Assembly: GCF_001949145.1 (NCBI RefSeq)
Contig: NW_019091488.1
Coordinates: 17,340 to 58,888, forward strand
Reading direction: 5' to 3'
Origin: Acanthaster planci
Lineage: Eukaryota; Echinodermata; Asteroidea; Valvatida; Acanthasteridae
Length of the DNA stretch: 41,549 bases
The position numbers and the translations under genes were made by a program. Shown here one piece after another: positions 22,611 to 34,807 of the stretch (positions within the stretch are counted from its first letter, which is position 1; each line of letters begins with the position of its first letter). The notes under the pieces are model-generated. The model searched no databases and was not told the DNA's origin. It saw only the letters and a program-made list of their open reading frames with translations.

Positions 22611-23745
22611 GCCAAAAGACTAATAATTCGTTCCCTCGAATCATTCATTTGCTCCTATCGTGGTCGGTCGCACAAATACGCAACTCACACGGAATTTGCT
22701 CCAGTATTACCTGGGGAAAAGTACGAATAAGTAATTCGAGACAATTATTAGTAATTCACGGAAAAAAACATCAACGGAAGTCGGATTTAGCCTGTCTCGT
22801 CAGGGTTTCCCTTCCAAACGCGTGCAAAAATGTTAAATGTACCCTTGACGTTCAGGAAAGCTATCGCAGGTTATATAAAAACCTCTTTTTTTACCCCCCC
22901 CCCCAAAAAAAGAAGATTTGGTGTGCACACAGCAAGTATGGCTAGCGGGTACTTCTGTCCTTCATTTGATTTCGATCAACGCTCAGGTTGAATGCGATCT
23001 TATTCCTCCATGCGCTGATCAAGACCAAAACGCCAGATCTATTTAGTTGAAAAGGCAAGTATTGTAAAATTTTTGAAATTATCGTAATTTGTAAGGATTT
23101 TAACTTGCAAAATTACTTGAATGGAGAGAGTGCTTCGAAAATGTAGACCGAGGAAATAATGTCTTTTTAGCAGCAAGATTGAGCATGGGTTGTAACATTA
23201 CGGCGGAATGGGAGCGAAACTGCGTTATAACCATCTCATATTTTTTACAGGTTTCCGCAGAGGACTGGGGTTTGTAGCTGCCTGCTGTAACCCAAATGTT
23301 ATGCTTTCTTACGCCACCTGGAGAAAGAATCAAAACCTGATCGTGCCCATCTCGATGCCCTCCTGAAAGAAATCTATTAGTAACAGGTCTAAAGTAAAGA
23401 TATGTTTGTTCCTCGTTGTAGCCATCCTTTCAAGCTTCAAAATACCACAAAGAACAGATTTCGAGAATCCCAGTTTCTTGAATTCTTATGTGATTCTTCG
23501 GTTTCCACTCTTCTTATAACATAGCCATGATTGTAACCAAGTAATTTGTCAAACGAGAGTAACACACTTTGGCTAGTAATGATGTCATTTAATGCATTAA
23601 TGCCCGAGTCTGTGCAGCACATGATGCTGCATAAACGATGAAATTTGTCGAATAGAATGATTTCTATAAAATGCAACGAAAAGTTTGCAGAGTACAATGA
23701 CTAAGCTTAATATCAAGTAAAATTGTTTTTGCCCAAAGAAACATA
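22611..23745. other. Non-coding stretch, no gene seen
   Basis: No coding region recognised. A C11/A7 homopolymer junction lies near 22894-22912. Confidence 0.45.
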
Positions 23746-23749
23746 TAAT

Positions 23750-24095
23750 TATTTTCAAGAAATGGGTCGAATTTGGCAGATGAAACTAATCTACGCACAA
23801 GGCAGAACGGAATGGCGAAATCGGAGAACGCGGGAAATAGCGAAATCGCCGCACTGGACAGTGAAATTACAAAATCGAATAGCGCAAAGCAGAATTGAAC
23901 AGTAAGATTGCCGAATGGAAAGGTGACACTGTAAAATGAAATGGTAAAATTGCCAGATGGACCGTCGAAAATAATGAGTTGAATGAATGAAATTGGCGAA
24001 TGGAATGTCGAAATTGACACATCGAATGATGAAACTACCAAACTGTATGATATCATAGCATGGATCGATGAGAAAGAATGGTGAAATGAAGAAAA
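23750..24095 (+). repeat. Degenerate purine-rich minisatellite, period about 21 bp
   Basis: The stretch is a run of variants of GAATGGNGAAATTGNC (for example GAATGGCGAAATCGGAG, CCGAATGGAAAGGTGAC, GAAATGGTAAAATTGCC, GCGAATGGAATGTCGAAATT). Because the period is near a multiple of three, the minus strand stays open for 161 codons (24149-23664). That gives a repetitive Phe/Ser/Ile protein pattern, which is probably not a real gene. Confidence 0.6.
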
Positions 24096-24731
24096 CTGAC
24101 GATGTAGGGCTACCACCGATATCAACGGCGTTCTGTATGTGTTGAGCACTGAAATGTCCTTGTGTGTGAAAGTAAACGTACATAAACAATTTTGTCAATT
24201 AAAACTCCCATTTTAGGTGGCCTTCGTTAATGCATCAAGCGACAACAAAAAACACAAGATAAAGCATACTATATACGCCAATCCAATATTTCTCCAAACC
24301 TTTGTCATGTATTTGGTGCATACATTTTTGTCAAAACATATACATCTGATTCTCCAATTTATATTGTGCTCGTTAGTTTCAAAAACTTATTTCGCTCCAC
24401 ACCCTTTTAATCCGTCATACCGTGGCAATGCATTTTTTAAAAACACAATCCACTTAAATTACATAATTTACAACACTTCTCGAGTATTAACAAGTTTTTC
24501 TAAATCTTCAAGAAATACAAAGTACTCTCTAAACATTAACAGTCCAACTACATAAAATAAATTCTTTTGAAACAAAGGTATCGTCAACTACAAAACCAAG
24601 TCTCGAGAGTCAGTTTTTCAATAAGTACGTATTGAAAGTTTTCAAAAGTACTGAATCGTGAACGATAGCTCCACTCTGGACTTAAAATACTTTTTTCATA
24701 CGTTTGGCCTTTCTCAGCTCTCCATCTATAT
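24096..24731. other. Non-coding AT-rich stretch, no gene seen
   Basis: No recognisable feature. The 112-codon plus frame at 24217-24555 lacks any domain and has AT-rich composition. Confidence 0.45.
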
Positions 24732-24735
24732 TTAA

Positions 24736-25262
24736 AGGGTAGCTGCAATGCATAAAAAAAATCAAAAATTCCCTTTTACATCTCAGTTAACCTTATTTTC
24801 AATTTTTGCTTCACTATTTTAAAGGTATTTTGCTGCCGTTTTATTTTCATGCTAATGGTTTCTATATTCTAAATTGTGATGTCATCCAAGGGAGACAATT
24901 TCAACAATGCATTGGTCTGTATTCAGAAAACTGCTAAACATTTTAGATTTGGTAGTCTCATTATTTTCTTGGGTGATTCACTATTTAAGTATGCAGAACA
25001 TGCAACCCTTTCTCACGTGTTCATCGAGCTAATTTTGGGTTCACAATTTGAACACACACACACACACAAATGTCTTCCCTAGATGACATCACAACAAAGG
25101 CGCCCTCAGTTGTCCAGGAAAGCATGGGCAGCATTTAATGTTTTCAAAATTGCACTTTTCAATGCATTTGACTAAACAGGGATGTCAAATATTTTCATAC
25201 ACTGGAGAAAGGTATAAAATTGCAGAAAAATTGGTTCCAAGAAAATTCGTTGCTGCCGCACT
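24736..25262. mobile_element. TTAA-flanked Kolobok-like MITE, copy B (527 bp)
   Basis: TTAA is intact at both sides (24732-24735 and 25263-25266). The left terminus AGGGTAGCTGCAATG matches the inverted right terminus AGTGCGGCAGCAACG imperfectly. The internal sequence is homologous to copy A. A short (AC)n run lies near 25052. No transposase. Confidence 0.72.
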
Positions 25263-25266
25263 TTAA

Positions 25267-26145
25267 GAGTGGAAGTGGTGATCAAAGAGGGTAATCATCC
25301 GCAAGGACATGTACTTTTTGCTTCCTCAGGAAGTAACTTTGAGACAAACATACACCCTATACCAGCAGTTTATCCAATGGGGGATAAGGGCTTACTTGAC
25401 CCCCTGTGATATTTTGTCACTTATTGGTGGGGGATCTCTTGGATAGGTAAATCCTGATTTATGCATTGTGTTACTTAGCCTTTTTCAAAACAGTGTCACA
25501 ACAGTTAAGTGTGCTTATACTTGACAAGACTTTCAGTGTGTGCTTGTCTAATACAGGTATGTACAATGCTGTTGAGTGAACAAGAGCTTACTTGGTTGAG
25601 CTTCAGACAATGTAGAAACTTGGAGACTAACAAAAGACCAGTGTGCAGTGATAAGATAACAAAATTAATGTAAGACATCAGACACTATCATTTTTGTCAA
25701 ATTAAGTTTGATGTAGGAAAGTAACTGAAAAGTACTTCGGCCGTGTACTTTGCAAGCACTTTTGTTCTTTTTTTTTGTAGTCTGTGCTGTACAGTTCACA
25801 CATGTAACTACACGTACATGTATGTAGCAACCCATTGTGGTCATCGGCAGTCATTTCCACAACTTGTGAGTGAACTGGATTCGCACAACCTCAAAATTTC
25901 TTCTCTGTGCTGACGTCTCAAGCGAGATACACACAAAGAATTCATAGAGAGCATACCGCAATCATGGACCAGTTTGGTCAGAACAGTGAAAAGGCAATCA
26001 ATATCAAATGGAGATGCGTTCTGCAGATTGTGAGCTCCAAATCACAGAGGGTGGATCCTTTAAGCTAGCAGCACTCTTAAGAGTCCGGATGATGAAAATT
26101 TCACCCAAGAGATGCTTAGAACCACGACAAAGTCAAGTAGGGTTA
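25267..26145. other. Intergenic stretch downstream of RAB28
   Basis: No coding region recognised on either strand. It contains TACATGTA palindromes near 25800. Confidence 0.45.
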
Positions 26146-26151
26146 TTTAAT
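26146..26151 (-). promoter_or_regulatory. Candidate poly(A) signal of RAB28
   Basis: ATTAAA on the minus strand, about 150 nt after the RAB28 stop codon. This is the nearest standard hexamer variant seen. Position is the only support. Confidence 0.35.
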
Positions 26152-26301
26152 CTGCAGACACTGGTTGTCCAACAGCTGACACCAATGGTAATTTCCAGAG
26201 GTACAGACGACCCAAATCAAAGGATGTTGACTTTGGCTGTGTCCAATGTGCAAATTGTGCAGAGCGTGGATCAGCCATCTTGGTGGGCATGCTTTATGGG
26301 A

Positions 26302-29300
26302 TCACATGACACAGCACATTGAACTCCTTGTCTGGTTGGAAGGGGGTCTGGGTAATGGATCATTGTTGTAGTTCACCACCTCGGCTTTCACAACCCTCTG
26401 ATGAGGCTAAAGGTTAAGGCAAAGTGACCAACATTTGGGAATTGGCACTGATTTTTTTCCCCACCTTTTCTATTTGAAAGAAGGAACAATGAAGAATGTT
26501 TAATTTTCTGCAGTAGATACATGTACAACTGGTAAGGATACATTTGCCTGCTCCATTTCTGCTCGCGTTAGTTTGACACCAAGGATGTCAGCTGCTATCT
26601 TCTGAAAACAAAGGTCAACCTGCAGATGGTGAACACCAACAAACAAAAAGCAGAAGTTGTAAACACGCTACCTCTTAACCCCTTCAGGGCCGGATTATTT
26701 TGACAGGACTGCTGGGCTGTGGTATGCCATGATTGGAGGGCTTTGTCCAGCAGCAGGCCCCATTGAACCAGCAGCTGCATGGTGAATAGACTGTATGTGT
26801 GGTAAGCACTAATCCTCACAAAACAGTGCGGAAGTAGCAGTCCTCTGTAGCGAAGAGGTTAAGGTGACTCGCGGCAGGTTTTCCATCTCAATTATAAATT
26901 ATTCCATAAACTTGTCATTTGAACATTGTTAACTGTTTCATAAAATCTGAGCAAAGAACTGCTGTCCAAGGCATTTTTGCATATTTGCAATTTAGTTTAT
27001 GCTATGAAAGGCACATTTGGTGACCTCATTTGTCTTCCATATAAGGTATTGTGATTGGACGATGGATGACTGTCAGGATTGAGCTGAAAAGGCAACACAA
27101 GCTCCGAGTGCATCCCAGAGTGAGTGTTGAAATGCTTAAAAAAAGTGGCATCAAGCCTTGCGCTTTTTAATTCAAATATACATGTTACACGTACACAAGG
27201 ATGATGCCAATGTTTTGACCGATTTCACCTTAGCTCCAGACATGTACATAAGCAAACAACAAAGAGACTCTGGTTTGAAATTCACGGGCTGTTTTGACTT
27301 TTGACTTTGAGAACTAACCGTGTCCCCCGTCTTTGAAGACACAAAGTGGCTGGATAAGCCATGGTCCTGAACCATTCGCTGGTGCTTGTCTGCCTTCACT
27401 GCCCGCATGTGCTCTAGATCCACTGAGAAAATCAGATCAACTGGTTTGATCAGAAAATATTAACAACTGCAAAGACCCTTGTGTGCCTCGTACCCAAATA
27501 AAGCTCATGATACAAGTAGGGCTGTCCCGAATATCCAAATAACCAAATATTTGATTGATTGTCAAAAATTTTTTTTTTTTTAATTTGAATGTTCAAATGC
27601 AAAATTCAAGAAAAGGAACGGAAAATTTTCTTTTTTTAAATGAGAAAAATTCCACTATGGAGGCTTGTTTCAAACAGATTCAAATGAAAAGCATGAGAAA
27701 TCTTACAATGATTTAAAAAGTAAATTATTCATTAAACAATTTAAAAGGAATAAAAATTTTCGACAGGGCTATAAGTCTTGCTTATCTCTTAAATCTTGCT
27801 AAATCATGGCTGGAGATACTCCTAAATGTGAAAAGCTATTATACTGATCATAATGTACAATTGTGTGCGTTACTGCAACTGATTTTGTATGTGGTTTGTT
27901 CATCAACAATCTGCCGGTTGGTACAACCAAATATTTGATCAAATTGAAGGTCTAATATTCAAATAGTCAAATATTTGAATTGACTCAGCCCTAGATACAA
28001 GTAGATTCTGTGCAAGCTGAACGCATTTTGTTTTTTTGTAAGTGGGATACAGAGACCTGCTTTCAACATAATTTGAGATAGGGGACGAGGCAAAAGATTT
28101 TCAGTTTGTCTAACTGGTCTTTTTACATGTTACAAAAACTCAGATTGTAGTCAAGCCATTTCCCTTTATGTGTCTATTTGTAAGTCCCAAACAAGTTACG
28201 GGATGAACAATGGCAAAGGAACACTTTTGTCACATTTCATTTGAAAAGCTTGCGGCTTGGTGCAAGACTGGAGGGCCTGTGATGGACTTTGGAGGGATCG
28301 GTGAGTAGCAGCATTTTTCCGGAAGCACTCATGCTCAAGCTACTCAGGAGTGTTTCCCTCAGACAAAGATCATGTGAGCCTATGCTCAGGTAGTTGAAAA
28401 CTGCTCACTCTACTCTGCCCTAATTGGTCTGTAGAACTATCATGCGCATGCTGTTTGCCATCCCACATGCTTCCATGAACACAGGACCCCACGGCACCAT
28501 TCAGAGGACCCTCTCGCCCTCCCTAATCCTAGCCCACTCAATCATACAGAATCCATCTGGAGGTTTTTGAAGGATTGGATTGAGGAAGGAGGAGCCCAGT
28601 CGTTTCTACTCAACATAAATGTACATGTAGGGCTTGATGGTCAAGGGTTTAAGTACTAATGAAATAGAGTGAGACTGAGACAGGAACAACCAAGTCACTT
28701 TCAATTTGCAAGATGCTCAAGGCTTTACCGTTGGTTTCCTGCACAGTTGAGGACTTCGGAGGGCCCAGAAAACTTTCTAGTAAGACATGTAAGAATGCCC
28801 AGGAAATTAAATGTAAGCTTAGTCAAGAACCAAGTTTTGCAACAGTACCATTACATGGCTGCATTGTCTGAATCAGCACCAGACTTACTCTTGTTTGCCA
28901 CCAGAGCTATGTGAGGGAACCGTTCCTGGTCTTTGAATACTTCCTTGACTTTAGCATACCAGTCCTCTATATTCTCAAAACTGCTGTAGTTGGTGATGTC
29001 GTACACCAACAGCACCCCCTGTGGAATTTCAAGAGCAAGCAAATCGGTTTCATCCAGCTGGTTCTGAATTAGCAATCTTTTAATAACAAACCTACAAACT
29101 GGTGCAACGACGCACCCTTTTTCTAATGCCAAATACTAAGATTGACAGAGATGCAAACAATACAAACAGATCGGCAATGGTGACGGATATTCAGAAAGCA
29201 TAGATTCTCTTAATGATGTCGGGTCCATTATAAGTAATCATGAGAATGACCAAATGACATGTTTACCCTAAAATCTTGATAAATTACTAAGGGAATTGAT

Positions 29301-31931
29301 AGGTTCCTGGCTGATCTTAAACATGTGTTTAAGATGGGCTCAGGACAATGAACATGACTTATGCCCAAGCCGCAGGTGAGGGTATTGTCAGCGTTGAGTC
29401 TCCTGAGCAAGGTCTTAAACGTTAGTTTGAGACCGGCCAAGCACATATTTCTTCCCATTCATAAATACCTTTTTAGTCAGAGAGTCAAAAGATGTCAACA
29501 TAAAATAGATTTCCAGAGATATTGTTCTAGAGTTTTACTTTCATTTTCCTGAACACCCCCATTCATTTTATGGAATATTCCTTGTGCAAATTGTCCAATT
29601 GTCACGTGCATGGTGAATCGTGTGCGCACAGCCTCTTGACCAATCAGAATCGATTAAACTGTCTTGTATCCAGGAGCCAGCGCGTGATTTACGCAGTGGG
29701 CATTATCACTGCTCAGTGGGCGTTATCAAATGTTAATACACGGTCAAGTTGCACGTTGTTGAATAGGGAGACTGTCTGAGGTATTTATAAATTGGAAATA
29801 ATACTTCCAAATCAGTCCCTTCTACTTGAAACAGCTTCTGCAAGCATTTGTTGCATGCAAATGCGCCATGTAACTAAACGTACATTTTCACTCATGTCAA
29901 CATGATGTGTTATTGTTAATCTCAATCTTCTTCAGATTTTCATTGATGTCTTGCAGTATATTTGACTTAAACGTTTCTCAGAGTTGGAGGAACTGCCCCG
30001 CTCCTAACCTTGGCTCCATAGATGTAGTTGTCCAGCATCTTACCACCTAGCGTCTGCCCCCCGATGTCCCACACTTGTAGGGTTACATGAGTGTCTTCTG
30101 TGGAAGCAGTGGAAGTCAAAAAGTTTAGATAGGACCAGCATTTCAGAAAGCTGGGGTGGAACCAAATGCCCCTCCAAAAATAAGAAGAGGAAAAGAAGAC
30201 AAATAGAGGAAGAAAATATTCTTTTACTTTCATGTATTTTAATCACATACATGTAAGTAAGCTACCCACTTCCTCCGTTTCTCTGCGGTACTAATTGCCA
30301 TTCTCTTAGACAAATCCTGCAATTACCCAAAATCCTTTTAGGGGCTAAATTTCACAGTGACTAATATGTACACCATAGACACTTCAGGGGAAGAGTTCCA
30401 TACATGGATGGCAGTAGTTATTTCCTACAGTGACCTACTAGACATCAGAAAGCAAAAACAAGTCCAGAAACGTTCAATTTAGGAGGGAAATACGAAGTCA
30501 TTTGCTGAGAAAACACTTAAAACTTTTCAGACCACTCTCAAAGGGTTTGTGCACGGGATGTCAAATGGCACCCGTGTATGGAACCCTTTCCGACCTCAGC
30601 TTTGGGGATCATAGTTTGATTAGACATACATGTATATCCTAAATGAAGCCCACTGTTATACCTCCAAGAACTATCCTTTTCAGGAAAAAGTCCAGGCCAA
30701 CAGTCTGTTGGTACTGCTTCCCGAATTGATCCTGGGAGTACCTGGTAGCCAACGATGTCTGGACAGGGAAGGAAAATTGATATACCATTAACATTCTCTC
30801 CAGCACCCGGGCAAGGATTACCTTGTGCAGGTCATGGGATAATTTTAGTGATTACGTTTGACCGACGTTTTCTTCAGGCTGGTATCCTCGTGTAAGTTGC
30901 CCTTGCAATGTGGACACCATAATTCTAGCAGACAAGAAGTTGCTACATATATGTATATACTTGTATATATTTTCCTATCATCAAGGTGTAACGGTTTCAT
31001 TTTCTTTGCTTTTTATCTCGAGAACACTGTACAGTTGACATACATGTTCAAAGATGCTGTCAGTGAACTTTATCTTTCTACACAGCTAAACATCTCATCT
31101 GGAGGTTGCACTAAAAATATGGAAAGAGTTCCATATACAGACAACACTTCTTGACGCTACGCACAAACCAACGAGACTTGTCTGAAAAAACCCAAGTGTT
31201 TTCACTTTCTGATGGCTGTTGTAACAGTTTAAGGGATAATTACCCCGGTAGTGTGGTCCGTATATGAAACTCTTTCCAAAAAATTTACAGAGAAATCACT
31301 CCACACAAATCAGGGCATGTTAAAAAATGGACAGTGGTAACGGCATACCCTGTATGCCTTTACTGATAGGCGTCATGCATCAATGAGCATCAACAAAACG
31401 TCAACAAGTTATTCAAGCAATTTTTGTATAAAATGTAAATTAGGATCCTACAATGTACATATCAAATTCAATGTATTATATCTATCTGAAATGATACCCG
31501 AGTGTTAAAATTTGAAAGACAAAGTCGAGCCTGTTTGTGCAGTCCGACCGGCCGCCATCTTATTTTCGCATGGACAGCAGAGGAAAGAAAGATTGCAGCC
31601 CCCATACATTGCCAAAATTTTTTCCTGCAAGAATCTGAAAGCAAATTTGATGTTTCTCTTACACAGTGGCAGGTGTTAGAGCCTCTAAAAATAATCATAC
31701 CACTTTTAAATCTGCAGAAGGTATTTTCAAGTTGTTGACGCATTGTTGACGCTAAATAGCATGACCGACTGATAGTGGTATGCATTTGTGTGCAAAAGTA
31801 CTGAAGTGTTGGGCACAATGACCTATGTATGCAGACGAGTCCACATGTACCTTGCCAGATGCACCATCTCCTAGGATGACAATCTTCAGCTGCTTCTCTT
31901 GCTGGGGTCCCTCGCCTTCCGAGTCGGACAT
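26302..31931 (-). CDS. RAB28: RAB28 small GTPase, complete, seven coding exons
   Basis: Exons in transcription order: 31931-31851, 30758-30662, 30097-30009, 29018-28889, 27422-27319, 26619-26542, 26397-26302. All junctions are GT-AG and phases join cleanly. The total is 675 nt, 224 aa (human RAB28 is 221). Motifs: P-loop GDGASGKT (21-28, split by intron 1), switch I TVGLDFF (46-52), G3 DIGGQ (70-74; the family-specific replacement for DTAGQ), G4 NKMD (131-134, usually NKID) and G5 SSK (161-163). The C-terminal prenylation box is CCVM (221-224). RAB28 is a divergent, farnesylated Rab known from cilia and photoreceptors. Start: the ATG at 31931 gives MSDSEGEG, matching the family's MSDSEEE start. 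The exon order and intact frame argue for a working gene. Introns hold two MITEs. Confidence 0.97.
26679..26858. mobile_element. piggyBac-like MITE in RAB28 intron
   Basis: TTAA at both sides (26675-26678 and 26859-26862). Termini are CCCCTTCAGG on the left and, inverted, CCTCTTCGCT on the right. A TTAA duplication plus a CC(C/T)-starting short terminal repeat is the piggyBac pattern. At 180 bp it has no coding capacity. It lies between RAB28 exons 5 and 6. Confidence 0.6.
27517..27993. mobile_element. hAT-like MITE with perfect 8-bp duplication, in RAB28 intron
   Basis: GATACAAG is duplicated exactly at 27509-27516 and 27994-28001. The element begins TAGGGCTGTCCCGAATATCC and its inverted other end reads TAGGGCTGAGTCAATTCAAA. 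The interior is full of AAATATTTGA-type palindromes. An 8-bp duplication and a TAGGGCTG terminus are typical of hAT MITEs. The intact duplication suggests a fairly young insertion. It lies between exons 4 and 5 of RAB28. Confidence 0.85.
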
Positions 31932-34807
31932 TTTGGTCAAACTTGTCCAGTCTCAAATGCCAATGTGTAAATTCTTAGAACTTAAATTCAAACTGCTTAA
32001 ACATCTGCAGTGGTGTTTCCTTTTTTATTTGTCTGCAAAGCCTCTAAAACAATGAGTCCTGGCATACTCCTAACATCACAGCAAACACCTGAAGCGGTGT
32101 AACATCTTAAACTTTTGAACGCAAAATATGCACATGTCCATGGTGCTGGCTCGTCCAGAATCTCAATACTTCATGCTAGTAATCAACAAGCATCTCAGAT
32201 GACATTTTGTGTCACAAATGCATACATTTGGTTCCAAACTCCACAGGGCGAGCCATGGCGAGCACTACAGACAGATGTGTTTGTGTGACTGCATTACTCT
32301 ATCCCTTGATCTGTAACAAAAATACAAAATAAGAATGTAGGTTGTGAGCAATTTGAAGTCTGAGTGATAAAACCAAACTCCATCTGTCTGGTAACATCTG
32401 TACTAGGCTCCAGTGATCAGGATGGAGTGACAAAACTGGAAGTAAAAAACTAGCAGTCTGTGAATTTTTTGCACTCCCTTTTTAGTTGATTGTCCTTTGA
32501 ATGGGTGTTAATATTCAAAGCAAATCAACTCAGGATAAAGTACGCCCTACAATGAATTTGCGCAAGGTCCATCATATTTAATTCACAACATAGAGGTGGG
32601 AAAGTGCAACCTGCGTTAGTAAATCATGTACATCGCTACATGTACGTGGCATAGACCTAGTTATTTTAGTCTATATCATGAGAAATTATCAGTGATGATG
32701 CAATGCCGATGGTAACTTTTTGTTACCTGGGGCTGAGATGATCTGTTAACAACAAAACCTCAGAAATAATTACAAAACGAATGGTAAAGGTTTCGAATAC
32801 CGAATCGAATAAGCAATAACAAGACGAATTTACTCACAAAAGATAGTGTCGGCATCCTCGCAGTGAACAACGAAATGTACTCACGATATTTTTGTTGGGC
32901 TCCTGTTTTCGCATACAAACATCACGTCTAGTTGCAAACTGTTCGTATATTCGACAAATATCCCAATTGGGCTATCTTCAGAGCTGCGACTTGTTTATGT
33001 GTTGTGGTCATGTCAACTGCTGTACATGTACTGTACATGCGAGCACTGCACCAACAACCGTGTAACGCCGCGTGCTCACTGCAGTAGTTTTGAACAGCGC
33101 CACCATTAATTTCAAAATTCGAGAGCCCTGAAAAAGGGGGCGACGAGTACCGCACGGGGGGTGGGGTTGAAAACAACAATTGACTGGTTCATTGGAGACA
33201 TTCGAATGAAAGAGAGCACCCTTAGGTTATTTTTTTTTTTTGGTTTTTTTTTTTGGGGGGGCATTCGTTACGCATCGAAACATTGCACATGTGTCAGGAA
33301 TGAAATTCAGAAATGCAATGATATATTTCCGGGAATCCCCGTTTTCGCGTGCATTGAGAAATACACATGTATCGGTGCTTTAACAACTCATAAGCCGTAT
33401 GCAGGCCTGCAGACGTTAATCTTTTTCTATGAGTGTGAAATAGATACTGTGCTCCATCACCGTGCCTTGCTCAGAGTAAAGTTATCAGTCACCATTTATT
33501 GGCTTTATTACTCCTCAACAAGATTGGTAAGTCGTGATCGTGCATGTCCACCTCGACTGAGCCCAAACGGCGCGCATTCAGTCTTGAAAAAAAAAACATC
33601 TCAGTAGTACTACAGTTGAGTCTACTGCTATCATGGGCCCAAATACAAATTTGCTATTATATCATTCTATCACCCCTGTGTAACCTTACAAAAATTACAG
33701 GCCAGATCAAAGCGGTTAATTCCCGCCTCGTCATGCCGCACCGTTAGTTTGTCATACCAGTTATTTAAATCATTCGTCTTGGGATGCGTTTTGGACAGGC
33801 AACCACCTCAGATGGATTCTGAGGTTTCATCAGTTTCGTGACAATCTTCCCAGTCACCGGATGGGTCGAGATCTCACGTTATTAAGTGCATAGAACTTGG
33901 GAGCGTGCCTACCTCATTGGTATTCCATTATAAAGTAGGCCATCTACAATATTAGTTGATTTGACAACCTTTTCCTGCCAGGGTATTTCCGAAAACTCAA
34001 AATGTGACGATAATGATTTTCAAATGGATAAAAGTGAACATACAGGTGCGCGGAACCAAGGGGGTCGACCCCCCGAAAAAAGGAAAGGGGGAAAGTTGAA
34101 AAAATGATAATTAAAAAGAATAACTAATGTGGGTGCACCAATACCATTGTAAACAATGCCATAAAATGTTTTATCATTGTTTCCACTCGTCTGCAAAAAT
34201 GAGACATTAAAACAAAATCTTCAGCCTGAACCGCCCGCGGGAAAATTCCTGTACAAGCCCCTGAACAGGACAAAATAAAATTAACGAATCATCTAAATTT
34301 CAGAGAGAGTGCCACACACTGGGGGAAAATGCATTATATCTTGATTGTATTTCTTCTCTGCAGGGTAACACAATAGGCCTATAACTACAAGTGTTAGATG
34401 TTCAAGTCGATCACCTGTCCTTCGATTTTCGAATTGTCGATATTTCAGGATTTGTTCACACCATTGTCATTTTCCACTTGAGGAAGCGAATAACACGTCT
34501 CCAACCTAGACTAAAGTGGCGTTTAAATTATGAACACGCATTACACCAGGACAAAATCGAGACGCGGCGAATTGATTAATGGAAACCATAATCAAGACGG
34601 TGAAAATAAACAGTATAATACTGAAGCACAAGTTGGACCCTAGTGAAAAGTAGTCATGTTTCCTGTATGACGCATTTTATTGCCGTGAGAAATCTGTTGC
34701 TTTGTCACGTTGTGTCAAGGTTAAGATTTAACCGAGTTAGGCATAATGCATTTATTCATGTTTCTTCGAACAGACAGTTTGAGCTCACTTGGACTGGCAT
34801 TTAAAAA
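31932..34807. other. Region between the divergent starts of RAB28 (minus) and the methyltransferase gene (plus)
   Basis: No coding exon recognised. CpG-richer sequence lies at about 33040-33170 and could hold the RAB28 promoter or a 5' non-coding exon, but no core promoter element was convincing. Long T- and G-runs are at 33227-33261. Upstream of the methyltransferase ATG, a pyrimidine-containing tract ending in CAG (34771-34773) could be a 3' splice site for a 5' non-coding exon. Frames up to 148 codons (33161-33607) have no known domain. Confidence 0.4.

Noticed and set aside
25052-25068. (AC)n run and other homopolymer or dinucleotide runs (8047, 22171, 22894, 33227)
   Set aside because: Ordinary microsatellites; no further structure.
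29694-29729. Direct repeat CAGTGGGCRTTATCA, two copies 20-21 bp apart in a RAB28 intron
   Set aside because: Too short and too few copies to support a CRISPR array or defined element.
31468-31956. 162-codon minus frame over RAB28 exon 1
   Set aside because: Wrong frame; the RAB28 frame with its donor explains the conserved sequence.
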